Assembly (NCBI GenBank): GCA_013373085.1
Contig: JABXIM010000133.1
Coordinates: forward strand, 1-64,000
Reading direction: 5' to 3'
DNA length: 64,000 nucleotides
From: Oceanospirillaceae bacterium
Lineage (GTDB): Bacteria; Pseudomonadota; Gammaproteobacteria; Pseudomonadales; Balneatricaceae
Positions 1 through 7,819 of this stretch are shown piece by piece. Under the pieces are notes generated by a model that saw only the letters and a program-made list of their open reading frames with translations, was not told the origin of the DNA and searched no databases. The first letter of the stretch is position 1. Every line of letters starts with the position of its first letter. The position numbers were made by a program, and so were the translations under genes.

Positions 1-315
1 CGAATGTGTATTCGAGGACACTCAACCCAAAGCCAAAACTTCACCAACTGCACGGGAAGACAGATCAAATAGTAAAAGCCAAATAGAGAAGCACCAGAGG
101 TTGACACCGACGACCGCATAGGAGGATGGGTGGAGCCGCCAACGCAGCGCGTCACCCGTTTGGCAATGGAGTCTGGCGGCGGCGTAACCGATCGGTGACG
201 CCTTCTCCCGGGTGCAGAACGGCCACTCCAAGATGGGATACACGACGCCCGGGCTGCCTCAGATTCGAATACACCATGCCCAAGCGTCGTTTCACCCATC
301 CTACGAATTCGTCGC
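1..315. other. Gene-poor left edge
   Basis: No convincing gene is visible in the first 315 bases. A 73-codon open frame on the minus strand (22-243) has a hydrophobic C-terminal half, but it has no clear ribosome binding site and no family I recognise. The plus-strand frames overlap the 3' end of the cytochrome P460 gene and read as Arg/Pro/Ser-rich shadow translations. The stretch may hold the remnant of a dispersed element or the edge of a gene lying outside the window; I cannot decide. Confidence 0.4.
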
Positions 316-867
316 CTATTTCAGCGTCGGATAGCCCTCGACAAACACCCAGTTGCTCGGCTGCGCCGGCACATGACAGCCCTTGCAGGTCTCCTCGAAG
401 CTCTTCGAGACATTGGTCGCGGGGTCCTTGGCCTCGAACAGCGCCCAGCCCCAGCCCTCGCCCCAGTGCGGGCTGTCGAAACGTCCTTGGGTATCCCGCA
501 CCATGACGAACCAGACCGCGGTCTCGCCGGCCCACTGCGCCATACCGGTGGTTTTCTCGCCCGTCTCGAGCGCCCGTATCTCCTTGACCAGCACGGTGCC
601 ATCGGCAAACTCGCCATTTGCACGGTAGGCCTGGGCCGCCCCAGGCTGGGTATAGACGTCATGGAAACCGGCGCCCGGCGCCGAGCTATCTGCCACGACC
701 CAGGAGCCGAGATGGGTCCAGCGCTGACGGAAGCCGTCCGGCAGCGAAATCGTGCCGTCGGCTGCGACCAGGGTGCCATAGGTCTCATCCGCCAGAGAAT
801 CCGCCATCAGGTACCCGGCGTTTGCCAACAGCATTGCCGCCAGCATCGACCTCAACAAAGACTTCAT
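316..867 (-). CDS. Cytochrome P460-family periplasmic haem protein
   Basis: 183-residue protein with an N-terminal signal peptide (about residues 1-22, ending ...GYLMA). The mature part has the layout of the cytochrome P460 family: a beta-rich domain with the WTHLGSW and GEGWGWALFEA segments, followed by a C-terminal CKGCH c-type haem motif about 20 residues from the end. Characterised family members oxidise hydroxylamine or bind NO, but many marine homologues have no known substrate, so the role here is open. The ATG at 867 is preceded by GGGAGGTG, which fixes the start. The gene is transcribed away from the AraC regulator at 985, across a 117-base shared promoter region. Confidence 0.85.
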   Translation of the reverse strand: MKSLLRSMLAAMLLANAGYLMADSLADETYGTLVAADGTISLPDGFRQRWTHLGSWVVADSSAPGAGFHDVYTQPGAAQAYRANGEFADGTVLVKEIRALETGEKTTGMAQWAGETAVWFVMVRDTQGRFDSPHWGEGWGWALFEAKDPATNVSKSFEETCKGCHVPAQPSNWVFVEGYPTLK

Positions 868-984
868 GGTTCACCTCCCGTTTTCGGATGCAGCAACGTT
901 CAGCTGCCACCCTTGCAAGAATGGCCGAATAGCCGATACTTTTGATATCTTCACGTCCATATTTATTATCCTAGAGTCTCAAAC

Positions 985-1794
985 ATGGATCGACTCGCAG
1001 CTCTGCTGGAGCACTTCCACCTCCGCGCCCGAGTGTTCAACACCGGACCGCTGTGCGAGAAAAGCCGCTACGAACGCGATGGCGAAGTCGGCCATGTTCA
1101 TCTGCTGAAAACCGGGAGCCTCTACCTGCAGGTCGACGGCGAAGCCGATCGCCCGATCGACAGCCCTTGTCTGATTTTCTTCCTGCAGCCGACCGGCCAC
1201 AGCCTGGTTCCGGGCCCCCGGGGCGCCGAAACCGTCTGCGGCGACTTCAGTTTCGGATCGGCCCGCAACCCGCTCTCCCGAGCGCTGTGCCGACCGCTGC
1301 TGATCCCCTTCGCGGAGCTGAAGTCGCTGTCCCGGACGCTGGATCTGTTGTTCGATGAGGCGTTGAACGAGCGCTGTGGTCGCCAGGCCGCGCTGGACCG
1401 GCTCTGCGAGTTGTTGATCATCGAACTGCTCCGCTACCTGATGGAGATGGACGAGATCGACAGCGGCCTGCTTGCGGGCCTTGCCGATCCGCGTCTGGCC
1501 CGCGCGCTGAACGCCATCCACGAGCATCCCGCCGAACCCTGGACGCTGCAGCGCCTGGCCGCAGAAGCCGGCATGTCCCGCGCCCGATTCGCCAAGGCGT
1601 TTCGCGACACCGTCGGGCAAACGCCGGGCGACTACCTGACGCAGTGGCGAATCGGCCTCGCCCAGTCCCTCCTGCGTGATGGCAAGCCGACCGGCTGGGT
1701 CGCCAATGCGGTGGGGTACAGCGGTGCCCCGGCACTGGCCAAGGTGTTCCGACAGTCGCTGGGGTGCTCGCCGACCCAATGGCTGAAATCGTAG
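985..1794 (+). CDS. AraC-family transcriptional regulator (cupin-type sensor domain)
   Basis: 269-residue regulator. Residues 1-165 match the cupin_6-type sensor domain common to one AraC subgroup (LFxLxTG-like strand, then an FLQPTGHSLVPGP stretch). Residues 170-268 form the two helix-turn-helix motifs of the AraC DNA-binding domain, with MSRARFAKAFRDTVGQTPGDYL in the first and VANAVGYSGAPALAKVFRQSLGCSPTQW in the second shown here only as landmarks. It starts 117 bases from the divergent cytochrome P460 gene and may control it; that link is inference from position. A second regulator of the same architecture lies at 42224. No strong ribosome binding site precedes the ATG. Confidence 0.85.
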   Translation: MDRLAALLEHFHLRARVFNTGPLCEKSRYERDGEVGHVHLLKTGSLYLQVDGEADRPIDSPCLIFFLQPTGHSLVPGPRGAETVCGDFSFGSARNPLSRALCRPLLIPFAELKSLSRTLDLLFDEALNERCGRQAALDRLCELLIIELLRYLMEMDEIDSGLLAGLADPRLARALNAIHEHPAEPWTLQRLAAEAGMSRARFAKAFRDTVGQTPGDYLTQWRIGLAQSLLRDGKPTGWVANAVGYSGAPALAKVFRQSLGCSPTQWLKS

Positions 1795-2074
1795 CCGCGG
1801 CGTCCCCAAACTTAAGGGCACTTCCCCGCCGCGAACATGCCGGCGCCGCAGTCATTCTCGGCGGGACGCCGCCGCCAAGGATTAGCCGTAGCCATGACAC
1901 AGACTGTCGCACCTGTCGCTGCGACAGTCCGTCTCACGACGGCGCTCAATAGCGTCTTCAGGGGCGAAATAGCGCGGAATTCGCACGTCCGGGGCCGTTA
2001 AACATCGCATTTTTTCTGGCATTCAATTTGCTCTTAACAACGAGCGATCCAATAACCATAAAAAGGAAACTGCG

Positions 2075-2677
2075 ATGTTCCGAAAAAGCTTGTCCGTTCT
2101 CTCTTTGCTTCTGCTGACCGCCACTGCCACCCTGTCGAGCGCCGCCACACCCGGCATGCGCGGCACCGACCACTTCGGCTTCACGGTACCCGACGCCGAC
2201 CAGGCGGTGGACTTCCTGGTCGACGTCATGGGCTGCCAGGCCTTTTTCACCATCGGCCCCTTCGGCCCGTTCGAAGACGACTGGATGAAGGAGAATCTCG
2301 ACGTGAATCCGCGCGCTTCGATACCGGTCGCTCACCTGGTCCGCTGCGGCAACGGCACCAACTTCGAAATCTTCGACTACGACTCGCCCGATCAGCGTAC
2401 CGAGAAACCGAAGAACAGCGATATCGGCGGCCACCATATCGCTTTCTACGTCGATGACCTGGACGCCTCGATCGCCTACATGAAGGAGCGCGGCGTGCAC
2501 TTTCTCGGCGAGCCCCACCCGTTCACCGACGGTCCCCTCGAGGGGCTGACCTGGATCTACTTCATGGCGCCGTGGGGGATGCAGATGGAACTGGTCTCGG
2601 CACCCGACGGCAAGGCCTATGAGCAATCCACCGACGCTCGCCTCTGGGATCCCCGCGGCTCTGTACCAAGCAATTAA
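2075..2677 (+). CDS. Exported VOC-fold (glyoxalase/bleomycin-resistance-like) protein
   Basis: 200 residues with a clear Sec signal peptide (residues 1-23, MFRKSLSVLSLLLLTATATL then SSAA). The mature protein is one vicinal-oxygen-chelate domain. It opens with RGTDHFGFTVPDADQAVDFL, in which the His is a typical metal ligand. A second motif (IGGHHIAFYVDDLDASIAY) and a C-terminal MQMELVS strand with a Glu ligand follow. Secreted VOC proteins of this type occur in marine Proteobacteria, but their substrate is unknown. AAGGAAA lies 8 bases before the ATG. The stop codon lies inside the first hairpin of the downstream multi-hairpin repeat (2673-2935). Confidence 0.8.
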   Translation: MFRKSLSVLSLLLLTATATLSSAATPGMRGTDHFGFTVPDADQAVDFLVDVMGCQAFFTIGPFGPFEDDWMKENLDVNPRASIPVAHLVRCGNGTNFEIFDYDSPDQRTEKPKNSDIGGHHIAFYVDDLDASIAYMKERGVHFLGEPHPFTDGPLEGLTWIYFMAPWGMQMELVSAPDGKAYEQSTDARLWDPRGSVPSN

Positions 2678-2935
2678 ACAGGCCTCCCTGCCAGTTTAAT
2701 GGGTATGTACAGGACGTACGGTATGCCGCGCCTGCATGGATGCCTATGCGCGGCCGCCCTTTGAACCTAAGCGGAATTTTGCGAAATCCCCTGGTTTTCA
2801 GGGCCAGGGATGGCGGAAGGCCGCCCCGCCATGTGTGCAAAAAATGCAGGCGCAATTTTGTGTCACGGGCTCGCATTGTCCTGCGGCCAATAGCGGTGCA
2901 TCCATGTATCGCACCCGCTCAGCTTTTCATTGACA
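2673..2935 (+). repeat. Multi-hairpin intergenic element, copy 1
   Basis: First of four related elements in the window. Hairpin 1 (2673-2700) pairs ATTAAAC.GGC with GCC.GTTTAAT around a CTCCCT loop and overlaps the stop of the VOC gene. A 7-bp GCCGCGC/GCGCGGC stem follows at 2725-2754. The conserved GCGAAATCCC segment starts near 2781. The GCTCGCATTG block is followed by an imperfect ATTG.CC-TGC-GG.CAAT hairpin and a GGTGCA-TCCA-TGTATC hairpin near 2895-2912. This copy is longer than copy 2 because about 65 bases are inserted before the GCTCGCATTG block. Small open frames in it have no gene features. Confidence 0.75.
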
Positions 2936-2975
2936 GCAGCGGCGGTCAAAAAGCCGTCGCTGCAGGTAACCATCC

Positions 2976-4226
2976 ATGCTCACGAAACTACGTCGCGTGC
3001 TCCACGGGCTAACGTTCGTCGCCGCAATGCTCGCAGCAGGCCCGTCCAGCGCGCACTTCCAGAACTTCCTCGGCCGTATCATCCATGTCGAGTCAGCCGA
3101 CGGCGGCACCCGCCTATACGCCCGCCTGCCGCTCGCCGCCGTACTGCTGCCGGGCGACTGGCAACCCGGTGACGCTGTTTCCTATAGCCGGAAGCCATCC
3201 GGCAGCGACCGCCCCGATGCACTGCTGCTCGATACCGCGGCACTCGAATCGGACCCGGGGCTTTTGCAGGAACGGCTGCGAGGTGCGCTGCTGCTCGACC
3301 CCTCGGTTCCACCGACAACCATCGAGGCGATCCGTATCGAGCCCATTGGTGAACGCAGCCCTTTCAGCCATTTGGCGCAGATTCGCGACCAGCTTAACCA
3401 GCCGCTGTTATTGCCGAAGGCACCGCTGCCGCTGGCCGATGCCGTGGTCGATTTCAGCGTTTTTTACCCGGATCTTGCACTGGACGATATTGATACGCTC
3501 TCGAGCAACCCGCGCGAGTGGCACGATATCGCCGCCAGGACGATCAATATCCTGACGCTGTACCATGCGGACGGCTCCAGGCGCCTGACTTCGCAGGGGC
3601 CGCTGCATGCCGTGCTTCAGTCCGAAGATACAGGTGTGTCGCTTCTGACGCAGATCCGGTCGGGCTATCACCATGTGCTGATCGGCCTCGATCACCTGCT
3701 CTTCATGCTGATCCTGATGCTGGCAGCACGACACTGGCGTCGCTTCCTGCGCACGTCGTTGGCCTTCACGCTGGGTCACTCGGTCACGCTGGGGCTCTGC
3801 GCCGCCGGCTGGCTCAGCGCGCCAGCCTGGTTCGTACCGCTGGTCGAAACCGCGATCGCGCTGACCATCGTCTACAGCGGCGCCTGCCTGCTGCTCGGCC
3901 GTGGCGACCGTCTGCTTGCCGGACGGGTATTCGCGATAGGCCTGCTGCACGGTCTCGGCTTTGCTTTCGTATTGCAGCAGGCCAGCGGCAGCGCGCCCGG
4001 CGACCTGCTGCAGGTCTGGTTCGGCTTCAACTTCGGCATCGAGCTCGGGCAGCTGTCGGTCTATCTCACCGCTGCGCCGCTATTGTGGCTGCTGAAACGT
4101 TACTGGCCGCCGGTGCGCCTGCAGCCTCAGGCCGTGCTGGCCCTGCCCTGCCTGCTCGTCGCATCGGTCTGGACGCTACAGCGCGGACTCGATCTGGCCG
4201 GCGCAGTTGGCTTCGTGGCGACATAA
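2976..4226 (+). CDS. HupE/UreJ-type membrane protein
   Basis: 416 residues. The N-terminus carries a signal peptide (about residues 1-26, cleavage after SSA) and a soluble extracytoplasmic half to about residue 215. The C-terminal 200 residues form about six membrane helices with the HupE/UreJ_2 signature: GYHHVLIGLDHLLFMLILM, then FTLGHSVTLGL, GLLHGLGFAF and FNFGIELGQL. The conserved His, Asp and Glu within these helices suggest transition-metal handling, as proposed for HupE (nickel/cobalt). No hydrogenase or urease genes are nearby, so its cargo is unknown. A weak CAGG lies before the ATG at 2976. Confidence 0.8.
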   Translation: MLTKLRRVLHGLTFVAAMLAAGPSSAHFQNFLGRIIHVESADGGTRLYARLPLAAVLLPGDWQPGDAVSYSRKPSGSDRPDALLLDTAALESDPGLLQERLRGALLLDPSVPPTTIEAIRIEPIGERSPFSHLAQIRDQLNQPLLLPKAPLPLADAVVDFSVFYPDLALDDIDTLSSNPREWHDIAARTINILTLYHADGSRRLTSQGPLHAVLQSEDTGVSLLTQIRSGYHHVLIGLDHLLFMLILMLAARHWRRFLRTSLAFTLGHSVTLGLCAAGWLSAPAWFVPLVETAIALTIVYSGACLLLGRGDRLLAGRVFAIGLLHGLGFAFVLQQASGSAPGDLLQVWFGFNFGIELGQLSVYLTAAPLLWLLKRYWPPVRLQPQAVLALPCLLVASVWTLQRGLDLAGAVGFVAT

Positions 4227-4335
4227 ACGGGAGGTGAGGAAGGACAATCCCCGCTGGTAATCGCAAATTCGATTACCATGAAGACTTGAGGGTGACTGCC
4301 GTTACCACAAACCTGACAAGAGAAACGCTCACGCC

Positions 4336-4830
4336 ATGCCCGTGCCCACATTCCGCCCCGCCAATGCATCCGATGTCTCCCGCTGTTTCGAGATCGAAAC
4401 CACTGCCTACGAGGGCGATGAAGCGGCGACACGGGAGAAGATCGCGACCCGCATTTCGGTTTACCCACAGGGCTTCCTGGTGCTGGAACTGGATGGGCAG
4501 GTGATCGGTTTCATCAACAGCGGCTGCGCCCACGAGGTCGTGATGTCGGATGAAGCCTTCAAGGAACTGGTGGGCCATGACCCCGACGCGCCCAACGTCG
4601 TGATCATGTCGGTGGTGGTCGACCCGGCATTTCAGGGCAAGGGATACGCCGGCCTGCTGATGCGCACCTTTGTCGACAACATGAAGCAACTGGGCAAAAT
4701 GTCGATCCACCTGATGTGCAAGGAGAAGCACGTCGAACTGTACCGCAGGCTCGGTTACCGATACGTCAGGCCCTCCGACTCCGACCACGGCGGCATGTCG
4801 TGGCACGAGATGGTCATGGTGCTCTATTAA
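4336..4830 (+). CDS. GNAT-family N-acetyltransferase
   Basis: 164-residue single-domain GNAT protein. The acetyl-CoA-binding motif A is visible as SVVVDPAFQGKGYAGLLMRT (residues about 96-115), with the Q/R-x-x-G-x-G/A loop represented by QGKGYAG. The C-terminal LYRRLGYRYV segment is the usual strand beta-6/beta-7 motif. N-terminal residues 1-60 fit the substrate-binding half. The acceptor cannot be predicted. AGAGAAA upstream of the ATG is a modest ribosome binding site. The gene is followed within 6 bases by the second copy of the multi-hairpin element. Confidence 0.85.
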   Translation: MPVPTFRPANASDVSRCFEIETTAYEGDEAATREKIATRISVYPQGFLVLELDGQVIGFINSGCAHEVVMSDEAFKELVGHDPDAPNVVIMSVVVDPAFQGKGYAGLLMRTFVDNMKQLGKMSIHLMCKEKHVELYRRLGYRYVRPSDSDHGGMSWHEMVMVLY

Positions 4831-4835
4831 CCCGG

Positions 4836-4975
4836 CAATTAAATAGGCGTCCCTGCCTATTCAATTGTTCGCCCCTGAAAAACGGGCGGAATTTTGCGAA
4901 ATCCCTTGTTTTTCAAGGGCTCGCATTGGCCTTCGACCAATGATGATGCATCCCTGCATCATGGAATAATGAATA
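4836..4975 (+). repeat. Multi-hairpin intergenic element, copy 2
   Basis: Compact copy of the family. Hairpins in order: CAATT.AATAGGC / GTCCCT / GCCTATT.AATTG (4836-4867); CGCCC/GGGCG (4870-4888); CCCTTG-TTTTT-CAAGGG (4903-4919); CATTGG...CCAATG (4924-4942); and ATGATGCA-TCCC-TGCATCAT (4943-4962). It starts directly after the stop of the GNAT gene, so it could act in mRNA 3'-end formation or stability. The loop sequence TCCC recurs in different hairpins and in different copies. Confidence 0.8.
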
Positions 4976-4987
4976 GTATTTACACGA

Positions 4988-5014
4988 CGACGCCCGGGCT
5001 AGGCCCGGGCGTCG
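4988..5014 (-). terminator. Perfect GC-rich hairpin downstream of the NhaC-type gene
   Basis: CGACGCCCGGGC pairs perfectly with GCCCGGGCGTCG over 12 bp around a TAG loop, 22 bases past the stop of the leftward antiporter gene at 5036. There is only a weak T-rich tail on the minus strand, so it is a likely but imperfect intrinsic terminator, or an mRNA 3'-end-stabilising structure. Confidence 0.55.
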
Positions 5015-5035
5015 AAGGCGATACTTTCGCGCGTG

Positions 5036-6517
5036 TCAGAGCATAATGCCCAGCGCCAGGAAGCCCAGTGCTGACAGCACGCCGCCGATCATCGCGTACG
5101 GCAGCTGGGTGATGGCATGGCTCATCGGACTGATGCCGCAGGCCTTGGCCGAAAGCACCGTCGAGTCGCCATAGAAGCAGGCATGGGAGCCGAAGGCCGA
5201 TGCCGAGATCATGGCGCCGACCACCAGCGGGATGTTGGCGTCGACCGCCAGCGCCAGCGGCAGGATAATCGGCATGCCGACAACGAAGATCCCCCAGAAG
5301 GACGCGGTTGCGAACGCCAGTGCGGCCATGACGATGAAGGCCACCATCGGCAGCATGTCCGCGGTCATGAAGGACGTTGTCGCATTGATCACGTACTCGG
5401 TAGTCCCGAGGGCATTGTTCACTTCCGCCAGCATGAAGCCGCAGAACAGCGTGCCCAGCGGCATGATCATGCCGACGAAGCCCTTGAGGATGCCATCGAA
5501 CATCTGGCCGACGGTCAACAGACGCTGAATGCCGTAGAACGCCAGGGTGACGAAGATCGACGCCATGGCACCGGACATGATGTCGATGTCGAAGAACCAG
5601 GTGAAGAAGATCAGGGATGCGATCGGCACGAAGAAGTTCAGCGTGTGGGACTTTTCGGCGCCGCCTTCCATCTCGGTGTTATAGACGGCATCGGCGTCGC
5701 TGACCAGCTTGCCGGACTCGGCGCGCCGTTCCGCATCCTTCATTTTGCCCAGCAGCGGCAGCTTGCCGGCAATCGCCAGAACCACGACGATCAGGCAGGC
5801 CCAGGCGTAGAGCATGTAGGGAATGGAATCGATGAACAGATCGATACCGGCGCCCTTGGCGGCAACCTCGTTGTCCTCCAGCAAGCCGGCGAAGAAGACC
5901 GCCCAGGTCGAGAACGGCAAGATGATGCACACCGGCGCAGCGGTGGAGTCGACAACGTAGGCAAGGAATTCGCGGGATACCTTCATGCGGTCGGTGGCCT
6001 TGCGCATCGATGAGCCGATGGTCAGGGCATTGAGGTAGTCGTCGATGAAGATCGCCAGGCCCAGCGCCATGGTCGAGAAAAGCGTGCCCTTCCGGGTATG
6101 CACCTTGGTGATCAGCCAGCGGCCGAAGGCCTCGGCGCCGCCGCCGAGCGTCACCAGCGAGATCATCGAGCCCATCAGACCGCAGGCGATAAAGATCCAG
6201 GCGACGGTGTCGTTCATGAAGACATCGAGGAAAGTGGTACCCAGCTGGGGAATGAAATCGGCCGGGGAGTTGGTCATCAGCAGGCCCACCAGTACGCCGA
6301 TGAACAGCGACTCGATGGTCCTTTTGGTGTAGAGCGCGGTGGCAATCACCACGGTGGTGGGCAGCAGGCTCAGCAGACCGAATTCACCGTCCTGGCCAAA
6401 GGTCTGGAAGCAGTACAGCGCGAACCCGACCACCGCCACCGCGACGGCGGTAACGCCGATGGTTTCACTGGGCCGGGTCTGGCTAATAGGCATGCGGACA
6501 TCTGTCGAAGTAGACAT
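5036..6517 (-). CDS. NhaC-type Na+/H+ antiporter-family transporter of the agmatine cluster
   Basis: 493-residue polytopic membrane protein of the NhaC / ion transporter superfamily, with about 11-12 hydrophobic segments. Typical sequences are AIFIDDYLNALTIGSSM and SASAFGSHACFYGDSTVLSA. The ATG at 6517 is chosen over an upstream in-frame start because GAGGAAC sits 5 bases before it and the extra 63 residues look non-coding. It lies 121 bases downstream of agmatine deiminase and runs the same way. Relatives near catabolic genes may import amines or amino acids rather than exchange Na+ for H+. I infer a possible agmatine or polyamine transport role; the sequence alone does not prove it. Confidence 0.8.
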   Translation of the reverse strand: MSTSTDVRMPISQTRPSETIGVTAVAVAVVGFALYCFQTFGQDGEFGLLSLLPTTVVIATALYTKRTIESLFIGVLVGLLMTNSPADFIPQLGTTFLDVFMNDTVAWIFIACGLMGSMISLVTLGGGAEAFGRWLITKVHTRKGTLFSTMALGLAIFIDDYLNALTIGSSMRKATDRMKVSREFLAYVVDSTAAPVCIILPFSTWAVFFAGLLEDNEVAAKGAGIDLFIDSIPYMLYAWACLIVVVLAIAGKLPLLGKMKDAERRAESGKLVSDADAVYNTEMEGGAEKSHTLNFFVPIASLIFFTWFFDIDIMSGAMASIFVTLAFYGIQRLLTVGQMFDGILKGFVGMIMPLGTLFCGFMLAEVNNALGTTEYVINATTSFMTADMLPMVAFIVMAALAFATASFWGIFVVGMPIILPLALAVDANIPLVVGAMISASAFGSHACFYGDSTVLSAKACGISPMSHAITQLPYAMIGGVLSALGFLALGIML

Positions 6518-6638
6518 CGGTGTTCCTCTTTTATAGTTGTTTTCCGCGCCAACGGGAACGCAGGACGGTACCGGGGCTGTATACACAGCCCCGGTACGGC
6601 ACAGACTGATTGCGCGGTCGCTCTTTTGGGTCGAGAGG

Positions 6639-7733
6639 TCAGACGGCGGGCATCTGCTGCGTGATGCAGTGGATATTGCCGCCGCCGAGCAGGATCTCGC
6701 GGGCATCGACGCCGATGATTTCCCGCTCCGGGAACAGGTCCTGGAGAATCTGCTGCGCGTCCCGGTCCCTGGCCGGGTCGAGCAGCGGGAACACCACGAC
6801 GCTGTTGCCGATATAGAAGTTGATGTAGGAGCCGGCCATCCGCTCGCCCTCGGTGCGCGGGTGGCTGTCGGTCGCCAGGTCGATACCGCCGGCCTCTTCG
6901 GCGCTGATGAACAGCGGCCCCGGATGCGGCAGTTTGACCACTTCCAGCCTGCGCCCCTTGGCGTCGGTGGCGTTGCTCAGCACCTCGTAGGCTTCGCGGG
7001 CGATCTGGTACTGCGGATCCTCCGGATTGTCGCACCAGTGCAGCGCCACGACACCCGGCTTGACGTAGCAGGCGATATTGTCGACGTGGCCGTTGGTCTC
7101 ATCGTTGAAGGTGCCGCGTGGCAGCCAGATCACCCTGGAGATATCGAGGTACTCGGCCAGGTAGGCTTCGATCTCCTCGCGCGCCAGGTGCGGGTTGCGG
7201 TTTTCGTTGAGCAGGCACTCCTCGGTGGTCAGCAGGGTCCCTTCACCGTCGACGTGGATGGCGCCGCCCTCGAGCACGATCGGGGCGCGGAAGCGACGAT
7301 CGCCGGTGATCTCGCAGACCTTGCGCGCGACCCGGTCATCCTTGTCCCAGGGGAAATAGAGGCCGCCGTTGAGACCTCCCCAGGCGTTGAAAATCCAGTC
7401 GATACCGGCGCGCTCACCGTTGCCGTTGACCACGAAGGTCGGCCCCATATCGCGCATCCAGCTGTCGTTGGAACTGATCTCGACGACGCGCACCTGCGGC
7501 GGCAGCATGGCACGGGCATTTTCGTACTGCTCGTCGCTGACACCGACATAGACTGTCTCGCTGCGCGAGATCGCCTCGGCGACGGCAACGAAGGCGCGCT
7601 GGGCCGGCTTGGCGCCAAGGCGCCAGACGTCGCCTCGCTGCGGCCAGAGCATCCAGCAGGCTTCGTGGGGTTCGAATTCGCCCGGCATCCGGAAACCGGC
7701 GGCCTTCGGACTCTGTTTGTTGTTGTCGATCAT
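6639..7733 (-). CDS. aguA: Agmatine deiminase
   Basis: 364-residue agmatine deiminase (agmatine iminohydrolase) of the PPAD/guanidino-modifying superfamily, converting agmatine to N-carbamoylputrescine and ammonia. Diagnostic motifs are MPGEFEPHEACWMLWP near the N-terminus, NDSWMRDMGPTFVVN, the catalytic His in TNGHVDNIACYV, and the C-terminal GGGNIHCITQQ holding the nucleophilic Cys. The start at 7733 is set by homology. The open frame continues 113 codons further upstream, but that part is Arg-rich and overlaps the aminotransferase gene out of frame. It lies between the transporter and the aminotransferase gene. No aguB-type nitrilase (N-carbamoylputrescine amidase) is found in the window. 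Confidence 0.93.
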   Translation of the reverse strand: MIDNNKQSPKAAGFRMPGEFEPHEACWMLWPQRGDVWRLGAKPAQRAFVAVAEAISRSETVYVGVSDEQYENARAMLPPQVRVVEISSNDSWMRDMGPTFVVNGNGERAGIDWIFNAWGGLNGGLYFPWDKDDRVARKVCEITGDRRFRAPIVLEGGAIHVDGEGTLLTTEECLLNENRNPHLAREEIEAYLAEYLDISRVIWLPRGTFNDETNGHVDNIACYVKPGVVALHWCDNPEDPQYQIAREAYEVLSNATDAKGRRLEVVKLPHPGPLFISAEEAGGIDLATDSHPRTEGERMAGSYINFYIGNSVVVFPLLDPARDRDAQQILQDLFPEREIIGVDAREILLGGGNIHCITQQMPAV

Positions 7734-7819
7734 AGCGTGGACCCTGTTCGTCACTTTAAATGTAGATGCAGGCTTTTGGTGGGGAACGATCTCCGCCCAG
7801 CCGTCTGCTGCCCAGGCCC

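Noticed and set aside
1-315. Integron attC site or IS end at the left edge
   Set aside because: No R'/R'' core site pairs or terminal inverted repeats could be identified in the 315 bases.
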